NCBI RefSeq assembly: GCF_004022465.1 | Contig: NZ_SAVA01000007.1 | Coordinates: 124,001-188,000 of the forward strand | Length of the DNA stretch: 64,000 nucleotides | Direction: 5' to 3' | DNA from: Rhodobacter huangdaonensis | GTDB lineage: Bacteria > Pseudomonadota > Alphaproteobacteria > Rhodobacterales > Rhodobacteraceae | Shown: positions 33,960-43,260 of the stretch, piece after piece | Layout of the letters: every line of letters starts with the position of its first letter | Numbering within the stretch: the first letter of the stretch is position 1 | Position numbers and translations under genes: made by a program | The notes under the pieces: model-generated | What the model was told of the DNA's origin: nothing | The model's input: the letters and a program-made list of their open reading frames with translations, nothing else | Database searches by the model: none

Positions 33960-34418
33960 ATGAGCCTGATCGAAACGCGCCTTGCCGAGCTTGGCCTCGA
34001 GCTGCCGCCGGCCCCGGCGCCGGCCGCGAATTACGTGCCCTTCGTGCGCACGGGCAACCAGCTCTTCGTCTCGGGACAGATCTCGTCGGATGCGGCGGGG
34101 CTGATCATCGGCCGGCTCGGCGCCGATCTCGGCATCGAGGAGGGCGCCGCCGCCGCCCGCCGCTGCGGCCTTGCGCTGATCGCGCAGGCGCGCGCCGCGC
34201 TGGGCGATCTCGACCGGGTGACGCGGGTGGTGAAGCTCGTGGGTTTCGTCAACTCGACGCCCGACTTCACCGACCAGCCGAAGGTGGTGAACGGCGCCTC
34301 CGACCTGATGGTCGAGGTCTTCGGCGAGGCCGGGCGCCATGCCCGTTCGGCGGTGGCCGCGCCTTCGCTGCCGCTCGGCGTCGCCGTCGAGATCGAGGCG
34401 ATCTTCGAGGTCGCATGA
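33960..34418 (+). CDS. RidA/YjgF-family protein
   Basis: 152 residues of the RidA superfamily, longer than RidA proper (about 128) and of the YjgH/TdcF-like subgroup. YVPFVRTGNQLFVSGQI, VVKLVGFVNSTPDF and the C-terminal VAAPSLPLGVAVEIEAIFE are family signatures. RidA proteins hydrolyse reactive imine/enamine intermediates. GGAGGGAATC precedes ATG 33960. The stop overlaps the next gene's start. Confidence 0.88.
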   Translation: MSLIETRLAELGLELPPAPAPAANYVPFVRTGNQLFVSGQISSDAAGLIIGRLGADLGIEEGAAAARRCGLALIAQARAALGDLDRVTRVVKLVGFVNSTPDFTDQPKVVNGASDLMVEVFGEAGRHARSAVAAPSLPLGVAVEIEAIFEVA

Positions 34419-35179
34419 TGTTGTCCCCCGATTTCCTGCGCCTGCCGGTCGCGCATCGCGGCTATCACGACCGCGCCGCGGGGCGCCCCGAGAACAGCCT
34501 TGCCGCGGCGCGGGCGGCGATTGCCGCGGGCTATGCGATCGAATGCGATCTGCAGCCCTCGGCCGATGGCGTGCCGATGGTGTTTCACGACTACGACCTG
34601 CGCCGGCTGACCGGCGTCGCCGGCCGGATCGGCGGTTTTACCGCGGCCGAGCTGGCGGCAACGCCGCTTCTGGGCGGTGACGAGGGGATCCCGACGCTCG
34701 CCGAGCTTCTGGCCCTTGTCGCCGGCCGGGTGCCGCTGCTGATCGAGCTCAAGGATCAGCACGGCGCGATGGGGAGCACCGATGGTGCGCTCGAACGCGC
34801 GGCGGCGGCGCAGATCGCGGCCTATGCCGGGCCGGTCGCGGTGATGTCCTTCAACCCGAATGCGATCGCGGCTTTCCGCGCCGCGGCGCCCGATGTGGCG
34901 GTGGGGCTGACGACCTCGGCCTATACCGCCGAGGACTGGCCGCTGCTGCCCGCCGCAGTGCGCGACAGCCTGCGCGAGATCCCCGATTACGACCGCGTCG
35001 GCGCGTGCTTCATCTCGCACGAGGCGGCGGCGCTCGATGCCCCGCGCGTTGCGGCGCTGAAGGCGCAGGGCGCGGCCATCCTGTGCTGGACGATCCGCTC
35101 GCCCGCGGCCGAGGCCGCAGCGCGCGAGATTGCGCAGAACATCACCTTCGAGGGCTATCCGGCGCCGATCCCGGCTTGA
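34415..35179 (+). CDS. glycerophosphodiester phosphodiesterase
   Basis: 254 residues with a GDPD TIM barrel. The catalytic cluster is clear: AHRGYHDR (about 13-20), PENSLAAARAA, AIECDLQPSADGVPMVFHD (metal Glu/Asp and His) and LLIELKDQ near 110. It hydrolyses glycerophosphodiesters to glycerol-3-phosphate and an alcohol. No signal peptide, so cytoplasmic, UgpQ-like. Coupled to RidA by ATGATG overlap. Confidence 0.93.
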   Translation: MMLSPDFLRLPVAHRGYHDRAAGRPENSLAAARAAIAAGYAIECDLQPSADGVPMVFHDYDLRRLTGVAGRIGGFTAAELAATPLLGGDEGIPTLAELLALVAGRVPLLIELKDQHGAMGSTDGALERAAAAQIAAYAGPVAVMSFNPNAIAAFRAAAPDVAVGLTTSAYTAEDWPLLPAAVRDSLREIPDYDRVGACFISHEAAALDAPRVAALKAQGAAILCWTIRSPAAEAAAREIAQNITFEGYPAPIPA

Positions 35180-35228
35180 CGCCGCGCCGCGGCGCGCCAC
35201 CATCGGGGCAGGTTTCCCGAGGGGGCAG

Positions 35229-36395
35229 ATGAGCACGTCGGTCGAGGTTTCGATTCTTTCCGGAATTTCCGAGATTTCGGAAAGTGACTGGAACGCCTGC
35301 GCCTGTCCCGAGGCGCAGGACGGCGGGCGTCCGCTCGACCCGTTCACCACGCATCGCTTCCTGACCGCGCTCGAGGCTTCGGGCTCGGTCGGCGCGGGCT
35401 CCGGCTGGACGCCGCGGCCGATGGTGGCGCGGGCGGCGGGGCAGGTGATCGCCGTCGCGCCGCTCTACCTGAAAAGCCATTCGCAGGGCGAATATGTCTT
35501 CGACCACGCCTGGGCAGAGGCCTTCGAACAGGCGGGCGGGCGCTATTATCCGAAGCTGCAGGGCGCGGTGCCCTTCACCCCGGTCACCGGCCGGCGCCTG
35601 CTGACCCGCCCGGGCCACGAGGCCGCGGGGCAGGGCGCGCTGTTGCAGGCGATGGCCGAGGTGGCCGAAGGGGCGGGGCTCTCGTCCGTCCATCTCACCT
35701 TCTGCACCGAAGACGAGGTGGCGGCCGCCACCGGGGCGGGCTGGCTGCACCGCACCGGGATGCAGTTTCACTGGACCAACCGCGGCTATGACAGCTTCGA
35801 CGATTTCCTCGCCGATCTCGCCTCGCGCAAGCGCAAGGCGCTGCGCAAGGAGCGCGAGCGGGCGCAGGGCTTTGGCGGCACGATCCGGTCCCTCACCGGC
35901 GACGCGATCCTCCCCGAGCACTGGGCGGCGATGTGGGCCTTCTATCAGGACACCGGCGGGCGGAAATGGGGCCGGCCCTACCTCACCCGCGCCTTCTTCG
36001 ACGCGCTGCACGCGATGCGCGACGACGTGCTTCTGGTGCTGGCCGAGCGCGATGGCATTCCCGTCGCCGGGGCGCTGAACCTGATCGGGCGCGAGGCGCT
36101 CTTCGGCCGCTACTGGGGCTGTCTCGAGGATCACGCCTTCCTGCATTTCGAGCTGTGCTATCATCAGGCCGTCGACTGGGCGATCGCCCATGGCCTTGAC
36201 CGCGTCGAGGCCGGGGCGCAGGGCGAACACAAGCTCGCCCGCGGCTACATGCCGGTGCTGACCCATTCCGCGCATCTTCTCACCCACCCGGGGCTGCGCC
36301 GGGCGGTTGATGACTATCTTCAGGCCGAACGCCCTGCCGTCGCCGGGGAAATCGAGGCGCTGGCCGATCTTGGCCCCTTCCGCGCCGAGGACTGA
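35229..36395 (+). CDS. FemAB-like GNAT-fold protein (DUF482)
   Basis: 388 residues of the FemAB-like / DUF482 family (PF04339). Landmarks are DPFTTHRFLTALEASG near the start, VAPLYLKSHSQGEY, KRKALRKERERA (a basic segment about 205) and FELCYHQAVDWAIAHGLDRVEAGAQGEHK in two motifs near the end. The family is annotated as acyl or aminoacyl transferases and has been linked to peptidoglycan; substrate unknown. GAGGGGGCAG precedes ATG 35229. Confidence 0.85.
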   Translation: MSTSVEVSILSGISEISESDWNACACPEAQDGGRPLDPFTTHRFLTALEASGSVGAGSGWTPRPMVARAAGQVIAVAPLYLKSHSQGEYVFDHAWAEAFEQAGGRYYPKLQGAVPFTPVTGRRLLTRPGHEAAGQGALLQAMAEVAEGAGLSSVHLTFCTEDEVAAATGAGWLHRTGMQFHWTNRGYDSFDDFLADLASRKRKALRKERERAQGFGGTIRSLTGDAILPEHWAAMWAFYQDTGGRKWGRPYLTRAFFDALHAMRDDVLLVLAERDGIPVAGALNLIGREALFGRYWGCLEDHAFLHFELCYHQAVDWAIAHGLDRVEAGAQGEHKLARGYMPVLTHSAHLLTHPGLRRAVDDYLQAERPAVAGEIEALADLGPFRAED

Positions 36396-36459
36396 ACCGC
36401 GGGCTTTGGCCCCGCGTTCCGATGTGCAAGGATGGGGCGAACAGCACGGAGGACCGAAT

Positions 36460-36849
36460 ATGGCCGAGATCCTGACCGAGGAAGAGCGCGCCGCCCTGCT
36501 GCCCGCGCTCGAGGCAACGGGATGGCGTGCCGCCCCCGACGGCGACGCGCTGCGCAAGGTCTGGAAGTTCCGCAGCTTCTCGCAGGCCTGGGGGTTCATG
36601 GCGCGCGCTGCGCTCGAGGCCGAGAAGATGGATCACCACCCGGACTGGCGCAACAGCTACAACGTGGTGGACATCCGCCTGACCACCCATTCCTGCGGCG
36701 GGCTGAGCGTGCTCGACACCGAACTCGCAAATTGCCTCGACGCGATCGAGACCGAGGCCGAGATCATGCTCGACCTGTCGCGCCCGATCGCCTGCCTGTG
36801 CGCGGAAAAGGCCGCGGCGGCGGCCCCGGAGCCTCCGCCCGAAGGCTGA
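36460..36849 (+). CDS. phhB: 4a-hydroxytetrahydrobiopterin dehydratase
   Basis: 129 residues. The PCD signature is present: EKMDHHPDW, then NVVDIRLTTHSCGGLS with conserved His residues. It regenerates the pterin cofactor of aromatic amino-acid hydroxylases or supports molybdopterin chemistry. About 30 extra residues at the C-terminus (Ala/Pro/Glu-rich) are not part of the fold. GGAGG lies upstream of ATG 36460. Confidence 0.92.
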   Translation: MAEILTEEERAALLPALEATGWRAAPDGDALRKVWKFRSFSQAWGFMARAALEAEKMDHHPDWRNSYNVVDIRLTTHSCGGLSVLDTELANCLDAIETEAEIMLDLSRPIACLCAEKAAAAAPEPPPEG

Positions 36850-36891
36850 GGGGCGCCGCGCGGCGCCCCCCCGGTGATCGCGTCCTGGGGA

Positions 36892-37380
36892 TCACATCGC
36901 GGCAAGCAGACCTTCGCCCGCGGAGATGTCGCACACGCCGGGCGATTCCTCGCGGTGCAGGATCTTCACCACGCCATCCTCGACCAGCATCGCATAGCGG
37001 GCGGAGCGGTTGATGAGACCGGCGGGCGGGGCCGAGAAATCCATCCCGATCGCGGTGGTGAAGGCCGATTCCGCATCGGCGAGCATCGAGATCCCGGCCG
37101 CATTCGCGCCGGTCGAATCGCCCCAGGCCTTCATCACGAAGGGGTCGTTGACCGAGATGCAGATGATCTCGTCGACGCCCTTCTCGGCGAACTTGTCCCT
37201 GGTGCGGATGAAGCTCGGCACATGGGCGGTGGTGCACACGCCGGTATAGGCGCCCGGCACGGCAAAGATCACCACCTTGCGGCCCTTCATCTTGGCGCCA
37301 AGGCTCACCGCCTCGGGCCCGTTGTCTCCCAGAACCAGCAGCGTGGCGCCGGGAAGCACGTCCCCAACCGTAACAGTCAT
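36892..37380 (-). CDS. peroxiredoxin (Prx5/AhpE type)
   Basis: 162 residues. The peroxidatic Cys49 lies in VPGAYTGVCTTAHVPSF, a Prx5-type signature. It reduces peroxides using thioredoxin or glutaredoxin. A further Cys in SPGVCDIS (about 150) could resolve the sulfenate, like atypical 2-Cys enzymes. Start at 37380 is the only in-frame ATG with family similarity. Divergent from a ferredoxin reductase 72 bp away. Confidence 0.93.
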   Translation of the reverse strand: MTVTVGDVLPGATLLVLGDNGPEAVSLGAKMKGRKVVIFAVPGAYTGVCTTAHVPSFIRTRDKFAEKGVDEIICISVNDPFVMKAWGDSTGANAAGISMLADAESAFTTAIGMDFSAPPAGLINRSARYAMLVEDGVVKILHREESPGVCDISAGEGLLAAM

Positions 37381-37452
37381 TGTTGTCCCTCTCGCGTTGC
37401 ATGTCGTTGCCCCGAGGATATAGGGTCGGCGCGCAACGGGACCAGAGGTGAG

Positions 37453-38655
37453 ATGATGGCGGGGATCGTGATTGTCGGCGGCGGCCAGGCGGCGACGTCG
37501 ATGGCGGCAAAGCTGCGAGGGCTCGGCTATGTCGGCGCCGTGACGATCCTTGGCGAGGAGCCGGTGGCGCCCTATCAGCGCCCGCCGCTGTCGAAGGGCT
37601 ATCTGCTCGGCCAGATGCCGCTCGACCGGCTGACGCTGCGCGGCGACGACTGGTGGGCGACCAATGACATCACCCTGCGCACCGGCACCCGCGTCGAGAC
37701 GATCGACCGCGCCGCGAAGACGGTCGTGACGGCGGCGGGCGAAACCGTCGCCTATGACCAGCTGGCGCTGTGCACCGGCGCCCCGCCGCGCCGCCTGCCC
37801 GCGGCGATCGGCGGCGATCTGCCCGGCGTCTATACCGTGCGCACCCTCGCCGATGTCGATGCAATGGCGCCCGAGTTCCGCGCCGGCCGCCGCCTCGTGG
37901 TGATCGGTGGCGGCTATATCGGGCTCGAGGCGGCGGCAGTCGCCTCGAAACTCGGGCTCAGTGTGACGCTGATCGAGGCGGCGCCGCGCATCCTCGGCCG
38001 CGTCGCCTGCGCCGAGACCGCCGATGCCATCCGCGCCCTGCATGTCGCCCATGGTGTCACCATCCTCGAGGGGATCGGGCTGAAGCGGCTGACCGGCGAG
38101 ACCCGCATCACCGGCGCCGAGCTGGCCGACGGCCGGGTCATCGCGGCCGATTTCGTCATCACCGGCATCGGCGTCACCCCCGAGACCGGGCTGGCCGCGG
38201 CGGCGGGGCTGAAGGTCGAGAACGGCATCGCCGTCGATGCGACGGGCCGCACCGAGGACCCCTCGATCTGGGCCGCGGGCGATTGTGCCGCCTTCCCCTG
38301 GAAGGATGCGCGGCTCAGGATGGAAAGCGTCGGCAATGCCATCGACATGGGCGATCTGGTGGCCGAGAACATGCTCGGCGCCGGCAAGGCCTATGTGCCG
38401 AAGCCCTGGTTCTGGTCCGACCAGTTCGAGGCTAAGCTGCAGATCGCCGGGCTCAACGCCGGCTATGACCGGGTGGTGACGCGGCAGGGCGAGGGCGCCT
38501 CGTTCTGGTATTTCCGCGGCGAGACGCTGATCGCCGTCGATGCGCTGAACGATGCCCGGGCCTACATGATCGGCAAGCGGCTGATCGAGGCGGGCAAGCC
38601 CGTGACGCCCGAGCAGATCGCCACCGAAACCGACCTGAAGGCGCTGATGAAATGA
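37453..38655 (+). CDS. FAD-dependent ferredoxin reductase (rhodocoxin/putidaredoxin reductase type)
   Basis: 400 residues. FAD motif IVIVGGGQAATSMA near the start, LSKGYLLG, the NAD motif VVIGGGYIGLEAAAVASKLG (in two halves, about 153) and WAAGDCAAFP (about 275), ending with the reductase C-terminal domain PKPWFWSDQFEAKLQIAG. This class passes electrons from NADH to [2Fe-2S] ferredoxins for P450s or dioxygenases. No partner is adjacent. Its stop overlaps rsmD by 4 bp. Confidence 0.92.
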   Translation: MMAGIVIVGGGQAATSMAAKLRGLGYVGAVTILGEEPVAPYQRPPLSKGYLLGQMPLDRLTLRGDDWWATNDITLRTGTRVETIDRAAKTVVTAAGETVAYDQLALCTGAPPRRLPAAIGGDLPGVYTVRTLADVDAMAPEFRAGRRLVVIGGGYIGLEAAAVASKLGLSVTLIEAAPRILGRVACAETADAIRALHVAHGVTILEGIGLKRLTGETRITGAELADGRVIAADFVITGIGVTPETGLAAAAGLKVENGIAVDATGRTEDPSIWAAGDCAAFPWKDARLRMESVGNAIDMGDLVAENMLGAGKAYVPKPWFWSDQFEAKLQIAGLNAGYDRVVTRQGEGASFWYFRGETLIAVDALNDARAYMIGKRLIEAGKPVTPEQIATETDLKALMK

Positions 38656-39215
38656 GGATCATCGGGGGAGAGCGGCGCGGCCTGAAGCTCGCCGATGTGG
38701 GCGAGGGCGATGCGCAGGCGCATCTGCGCCCGACGACCGACCGCGTGCGCGAGTCGATCTTCAACCTTCTCATCAACGGCACGCACGGCAACCCGGTGCC
38801 CGGCGCGCGGGTGCTCGACCTTTTCGCCGGCACCGGCGCGCTCGGCCTCGAGGCGCTGTCGCGCGGCGCCGCCCGCGTCGCCTTCGTCGACGACGGCACT
38901 GCGGCGCGCGCCCTTCTGCGCCGCAACATCGAGCTGATGCGGGCGATGGGCATCACCGATGTCTGGCGTCGCGACGCCACCGCCATGGGCCCGTGCCGCG
39001 GCGCGGGCTATGACCTTGTCTTCCTCGATCCGCCCTATGGCATGGGGCTGGGCGAGAAGGCGATTGCCTCCTGCCTTGCGAATGGCTGGATCGCCCCGGG
39101 CGCGATGGTCGTCTGGGAGGAAAGCGTTCCCCCCGCCGTGCCGGCGCCGCTCGAACAGATCGACCAGCGCCGTTATGGCGATACCCTTGTCACCCTTGCC
39201 CGGATGCCCGCATGA
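38652..39215 (+). CDS. rsmD: 16S rRNA (guanine(966)-N2)-methyltransferase
   Basis: 187 residues. SAM-binding LDLFAGTGALGLEALSRGA begins near residue 55 (two adjacent motifs) and the catalytic LVFLDPPYGMGL near 122; N-terminal MRIIGGERRGLKL is the RsmD hallmark. It methylates G966 of 16S rRNA on the assembled small subunit. It overlaps its neighbours by 4 bp on both sides, forming a tight operon. Confidence 0.95.
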   Translation: MRIIGGERRGLKLADVGEGDAQAHLRPTTDRVRESIFNLLINGTHGNPVPGARVLDLFAGTGALGLEALSRGAARVAFVDDGTAARALLRRNIELMRAMGITDVWRRDATAMGPCRGAGYDLVFLDPPYGMGLGEKAIASCLANGWIAPGAMVVWEESVPPAVPAPLEQIDQRRYGDTLVTLARMPA

Positions 39216-39859
39216 AACCTCAGGCTGTTCTGTTCGACTGCGACGGCGTGCTCGTCGACAGCGAGCCCGCCACCTTCGCCCTGATCCAGTCGGATTTCGC
39301 CGCGCATGGGCTGACGATGGAGATCCCGGCGCTCGAGGATCTGTTCATCGGCGGCACGATCGAGGGCGTGGCCGAGCAGGGCCGGGCACTGGGCGCGACG
39401 CTGCCCGCCGATTGGGTCGAGCGCTATTACCCGCGGCTTTACGCCCGGCTGCGCGCCGGCACGCCGCTGATGCCGGGGGTGGCCACGCTGCTTGCCCGGC
39501 TCGATGCCGAGGGCATTCCCTTCGCCGTCGGCTCGAACGGGCGCGGCGCGAAGATGGAGGCGACACTGGGCCAGCACCCGAAGATCCGTGCGCGGCTCGA
39601 GGGGCTGTTGTTCTCGGGCCAGGATCTTGGCTGCCCGAAGCCGGCGCCCGACCTTTACCTGCACGCGGCCCGCGCGCTTGGCGCCGATCCGGCGCACTGT
39701 GTGGTGATCGAGGACAGCGCGACCGGCGCGCGCGCGGCGAAGGCTGCGGGAATGCGCTGCCTCGGCTATGCGCCGCAGGGCGAGAACCCGCGCCTCGCCG
39801 CGGCGGGGGCCGAGATCTTCACCGACATGGCACAGGTCCCGGCCCTGATCGGGCTCTGA
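39212..39859 (+). CDS. HAD-family hydrolase (phosphoglycolate/beta-PGM type)
   Basis: 215 residues. HAD motif I FDCDGVLVDSEP with nucleophile Asp9 and Asp11, a helical cap, motif II VGSNG (about 108), Lys in CPKPAPDLY and motif IV VIEDSATGARAAKAAGM. It dephosphorylates a small metabolite, possibly a sugar phosphate or phosphoglycolate. Part of the operon with rsmD. A GC hairpin follows the stop. Confidence 0.9.
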   Translation: MKPQAVLFDCDGVLVDSEPATFALIQSDFAAHGLTMEIPALEDLFIGGTIEGVAEQGRALGATLPADWVERYYPRLYARLRAGTPLMPGVATLLARLDAEGIPFAVGSNGRGAKMEATLGQHPKIRARLEGLLFSGQDLGCPKPAPDLYLHAARALGADPAHCVVIEDSATGARAAKAAGMRCLGYAPQGENPRLAAAGAEIFTDMAQVPALIGL

Positions 39860-39874
39860 GCTTCCGGCTTTTTC

Positions 39875-39915
39875 TTGGCGAAAATACTCCGGGGGTCCGG
39901 GGGCAGGGCCCCCGG
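39875..39915. terminator. repeat-associated hairpin between convergent genes
   Basis: TTGGCGAAAATACTCCGGGG at 39875-39894 is followed by the hairpin CCGGGGGC-AGG-GCCCCCGG-type stem at 39897-39915, between converging genes (HAD hydrolase and map). The first string recurs at 4771 and 48385. It probably ends transcription from both sides. Confidence 0.5.
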
Positions 39916-39930
39916 CTCTTTCCGCCCGGC

Positions 39931-40743
39931 TCAGCGCCAGGTCGGGTGGAAGCGGTTCGCGGGCGAGAGGGTGAAGATCTCGCAGCCGTCGGCGGTGACG
40001 CCCACGCAATGCTCGAACTGCGCCGACAGCGACTTGTCGCGGGTGACCGCGGTCCAGTCGTCGGCCAGCACCTTGGTTTCATAGCGGCCAAGGTTCACCA
40101 TCGGCTCGATGGTGAAGATCATCCCCTCTTCCAGCACCGGGCCCGAGCCCGCGCGGCCGTAATGCAGCACGTTCGGCGGGGCGTGGAACACGCGGCCGAC
40201 GCCGTGGCCGCAGAAGTCGCGCACCACGCTCATTCGGTTGCCCTCGACATAGGTCTGGATCGCGTGGCCGATGTCGCCGAAGGTGTTGCCGGGCTTCACC
40301 TGCTCGATGCCGATCAGCAGCGATTCATGGGTGACGTCGATCAGCCGCTCGGCCTTGCGGCTGAGATTGCCCGCGACATACATCCGCGAGCTGTCGCCGA
40401 ACCAGCCGTCGAGGATGACGGTGACGTCGATGTTCAGGATGTCGCCGTCGTGCAGCACCTTGTCCGACGGGATGCCATGGCACACGACATGGTTCACCGA
40501 GATGCACGAGGCGTGCTTGTAGCCACGATAGCCGATCGTCGCCGAGGTGGCGCCGAGCTCGCCGATGCGCTTGCGGATGAAATCGTCGAGCTCTGCCGTG
40601 GTCACGCCCGGCTTCACGAGGTCTGCAACCTCGTCGAGGATCTGCGCGGTGACCTGGCAGGAGGCCCGGATGCCATCGAAATCGCTGGTTGTGTTGTAGA
40701 TGCGAATCCCGTCCTTGGTGACGTGGCCCCGACTCTCTTCCAC
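39931..40743 (-). CDS. map: type I methionine aminopeptidase
   Basis: 270 residues of the pita-bread fold. The metal ligands are visible: NIDVTVILDGWFGD (Asp pair, about 100-115), GHGVGRVFH (His, about 180), FTIEPM (Glu, about 212) and the last Glu in SAQFEHCVGV (about 243). It removes the initiator methionine. Length is standard. Start at 40743 follows AGCAGGAGAA. Confidence 0.96.
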   Translation of the reverse strand: MEESRGHVTKDGIRIYNTTSDFDGIRASCQVTAQILDEVADLVKPGVTTAELDDFIRKRIGELGATSATIGYRGYKHASCISVNHVVCHGIPSDKVLHDGDILNIDVTVILDGWFGDSSRMYVAGNLSRKAERLIDVTHESLLIGIEQVKPGNTFGDIGHAIQTYVEGNRMSVVRDFCGHGVGRVFHAPPNVLHYGRAGSGPVLEEGMIFTIEPMVNLGRYETKVLADDWTAVTRDKSLSAQFEHCVGVTADGCEIFTLSPANRFHPTWR

Positions 40744-40858
40744 TGGTCTTCTCCTGCTTGTTGGCCCCCTAGATAGTCACAAAAGCATGGCTTGGCCAGA
40801 GCCGGGCTTTTCCGACACAAGGCGCGGGCTTATACATTTGCGCAAAAGGAGGCCCGAG

Positions 40859-41587
40859 ATGCCCAATCCGACCGCTGCCATCCTGATTATCGGCGACGAG
40901 ATCCTCACCGGCCGCACCCGCGAGGGCAACGCCTGGTTCCTCGCCGGCGAACTTGCAAAGGCCGGGATCGACCTGCGCCAGATCCGCGTCATCGGCGACG
41001 ATCACGCGACGATCGTCGCAGCGGTGCGCGAGCTTTCCGCCGCACATGACCAGCTGTTCACCTCGGGCGGCATCGGGCCGACGCATGACGACATCACCGC
41101 CGATGCCGTGGCCGATGCCTTTGGCCGCACGATCGGCGTGCGCGACGATGCCCGCGCGATCCTTGCCGCCCATTACGCCGCCCGCGGCCTCGAGTTCACC
41201 GAGGCGCGGCTGCGGATGGCGCGCATCCCCGAGGGCGCGGCGCTGATCGACAACCCGGTGTCCTCGGCGCCGGGCTTCTCGGTTGGGAACTGCCACGTCA
41301 TGGCCGGGGTGCCGAACATCTTCCAGGCGATGGTGGCGGGGCTTTTGCCGCGGCTGACCGGCGGCGCGCCGCTTCTCAGCCGCAGCTGGCAGCTGATGGT
41401 GCCCGAGGCGACGATCGCCGATGCGCTGCGCGCGCTTGCCGGCGCCCATCCCGAGGCAAGCTTCGGCTCCTATCCCTTCGTCACCGAGGGCCGCTATGGC
41501 ACCAACCTCGTGGTGCGCTCGACCGATCCCGCGGCGCTCGAAGGGGCCTTCGCCGCGCTGCAGGCCGCCTTCCCGGAGGGGCAATGA
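40859..41587 (+). CDS. CinA-like molybdopterin-binding domain protein
   Basis: 242 residues, the N-terminal MoCF-like half of CinA only: IIGDEILTGRTREGN near the start, TSGGIGPTHDDITADAVADAF (two motifs, about 65) and VMAGVPNIFQAM (about 155). CinA proteins hydrolyse ADP-ribose or NMN; the deamidase C-terminal half is absent, which is usual for the short alphaproteobacterial forms. AAAGGAGG precedes the ATG. Overlaps the next gene by 4 bp. Confidence 0.88.
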   Translation: MPNPTAAILIIGDEILTGRTREGNAWFLAGELAKAGIDLRQIRVIGDDHATIVAAVRELSAAHDQLFTSGGIGPTHDDITADAVADAFGRTIGVRDDARAILAAHYAARGLEFTEARLRMARIPEGAALIDNPVSSAPGFSVGNCHVMAGVPNIFQAMVAGLLPRLTGGAPLLSRSWQLMVPEATIADALRALAGAHPEASFGSYPFVTEGRYGTNLVVRSTDPAALEGAFAALQAAFPEGQ

Positions 41588-42294
41588 CCGATCTCTTCGA
41601 GGTGATCGACGCCACCTGGCCCGCCGCAAGCACCCGGCTTGCGGGCGGCTTCAAGGTGCGCGAGGGGCTGGGCGGCGGCTCGCGGGTCAGCACGGCAAGC
41701 CTTGAAGTGCCGCTGCACGAGGCCGACATCGGTGCCGCCGTCGCCGCGCATCGCGCCCTCGGCCAGCCGCCGAAATTCATCATCCGCCCGGGCGAGGCGG
41801 CGCTGGATGCGGCACTTGCCGCCCGCGGCTTCGAGATCTTCGATCCGGTCACCCTTTTCACCGCGCCGATTGCCGCGCTGCCCGCCGAGGTGCCGCCGGT
41901 GACCGCCTTCGCGCATTGGCCGCCGCTCGCGATCACCCGCGAGGTCTGGGCCGAGGGCGAGATCGGGCCCGAGCGGCAGGCGGTGGCCGAGCGCGCGGCG
42001 GGCCCGAAGGCCGCGGTGCTCGGCCGCACCTCGGACCGTGCCGCGGGGGCGGGGTTCGTGGCGATCCATGAGGGCGTCGCGATGCTGCACGCGCTCGAGG
42101 TGCTGCCGGCCTTCCGCCGCCGCGGCCTTGCCCGTTCGATCATCGCCGAGGCCGTCCGCTGGGCCGGGGGCGAAGGCGCCGGGACTTTCGCCCTCGTCGT
42201 ACGCAGCGCCAATGCCCCGGCCATCGCCCTTTATACCGCGCTCGGCATGGTGCCGGCCGGCAGCTATCACTATCGTCGCGAGCCCGCCGCATGA
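41584..42294 (+). CDS. GNAT-family N-acetyltransferase
   Basis: 236 residues. The C-terminal half has the acetyl-CoA site of GNAT enzymes: LHALEVLPAFRRRGLARSII, followed by NAPAIALYTALGM. The N-terminal half is a degenerate second GNAT-like fold. Acceptor unknown. It sits in an overlapping operon between the CinA-like gene and an OmpA-like gene (4-bp overlaps on both sides). Confidence 0.9.
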   Translation: MTDLFEVIDATWPAASTRLAGGFKVREGLGGGSRVSTASLEVPLHEADIGAAVAAHRALGQPPKFIIRPGEAALDAALAARGFEIFDPVTLFTAPIAALPAEVPPVTAFAHWPPLAITREVWAEGEIGPERQAVAERAAGPKAAVLGRTSDRAAGAGFVAIHEGVAMLHALEVLPAFRRRGLARSIIAEAVRWAGGEGAGTFALVVRSANAPAIALYTALGMVPAGSYHYRREPAA

Positions 42295-43226
42295 GACTGT
42301 CCCTTCTGGCGCTGACCGCCGCCGCCCTGCTTGCCACCCCGGCGCTTGCCGCCCCGCTTGAGCTTGCCTTGCCGGACGGGGCCGCGGTTTCGGCCGAGGC
42401 GACCACGGCAGCCACCAGCTATCGGTTGCTGACCGGCCCCTGGCAGGAAGGCGCGGGGCCGGCAAGCACGCTCGAGGGCACGCGCACCGACACTGCCTGG
42501 CGGCTGCGTGCCGATCAGGAGACGACGCTGCAGATCCTGGCGCCGCTGCGCGACCAGATCCAGGCAGCGGGCTACACGATCCTTTACCAATGCGAGACCG
42601 AGGCCTGCGGCGGCTTCGACTTCCGCTATGAGCTCGACCTGCTGGCCGAGCCCGAGATGCATGTCGATCTGGGCGATTTCCGCTATCTGGCGGCGCGGCA
42701 TGGCACCGACTGGCTGGCGCTGACCGTCTCGCGCTCGTCGGAATCGGGCTTTGTGCACCTGACGACGATGACGGTGCAGGACGTGCGGCCGGCCACGCCG
42801 GACAATCCGCTTGCCGCGCCGACGCCTGCGCCGGCGATCGCGCCCTCGGATTTCGCCACGCAGATCGAGGCGAAGGGGGCGGTGGCGCTCGACGATCTGA
42901 TCTTCGAGAGCGGCGCGACCGACCTTGGCCCCGAGGATTTCGCGTCGCTGCGCGCCATGGCCGACTATCTGTCGACGCGGCCCGAGGCGGTGATCGTCCT
43001 TGTCGGCCACACCGATGCGACCGGCGGGCTCGAGGCGAATATCGCGCTGTCGAAGCGGCGGGCGGATTCGGTGCGGGCGCGGCTCCTGGCCGATTACGGC
43101 GTCGCCCCCGAGCAGCTGAGCGCCGAGGGCGCGGGCTGGCTTGCGCCGCGGGCGAGCAGCCTGACCCCCGAGGGGCGGGATAAAAACAGACGGGTCGAAG
43201 CCGTTCTGGCCCCGACCCGTCAGTGA
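42291..43226 (+). CDS. OmpA-family outer-membrane / periplasmic protein
   Basis: 311 residues. A cleavable signal peptide (MRLSLLALTAAALLATPALA), a central unrecognised domain of about 140 residues with one Cys pair (CETEACGG), and a C-terminal OmpA peptidoglycan-binding domain: VLVGHTDATGG, LSKRRADSVRARL, GRDKNRRVE. It should tether the envelope to peptidoglycan. No barrel precedes the OmpA domain, so it is soluble or lipid-associated in the periplasm. Confidence 0.9.
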   Translation: MRLSLLALTAAALLATPALAAPLELALPDGAAVSAEATTAATSYRLLTGPWQEGAGPASTLEGTRTDTAWRLRADQETTLQILAPLRDQIQAAGYTILYQCETEACGGFDFRYELDLLAEPEMHVDLGDFRYLAARHGTDWLALTVSRSSESGFVHLTTMTVQDVRPATPDNPLAAPTPAPAIAPSDFATQIEAKGAVALDDLIFESGATDLGPEDFASLRAMADYLSTRPEAVIVLVGHTDATGGLEANIALSKRRADSVRARLLADYGVAPEQLSAEGAGWLAPRASSLTPEGRDKNRRVEAVLAPTRQ

Positions 43227-43260
43227 CGACGCCGGACGGAGTGGCGCCGCGCGAGGGAAT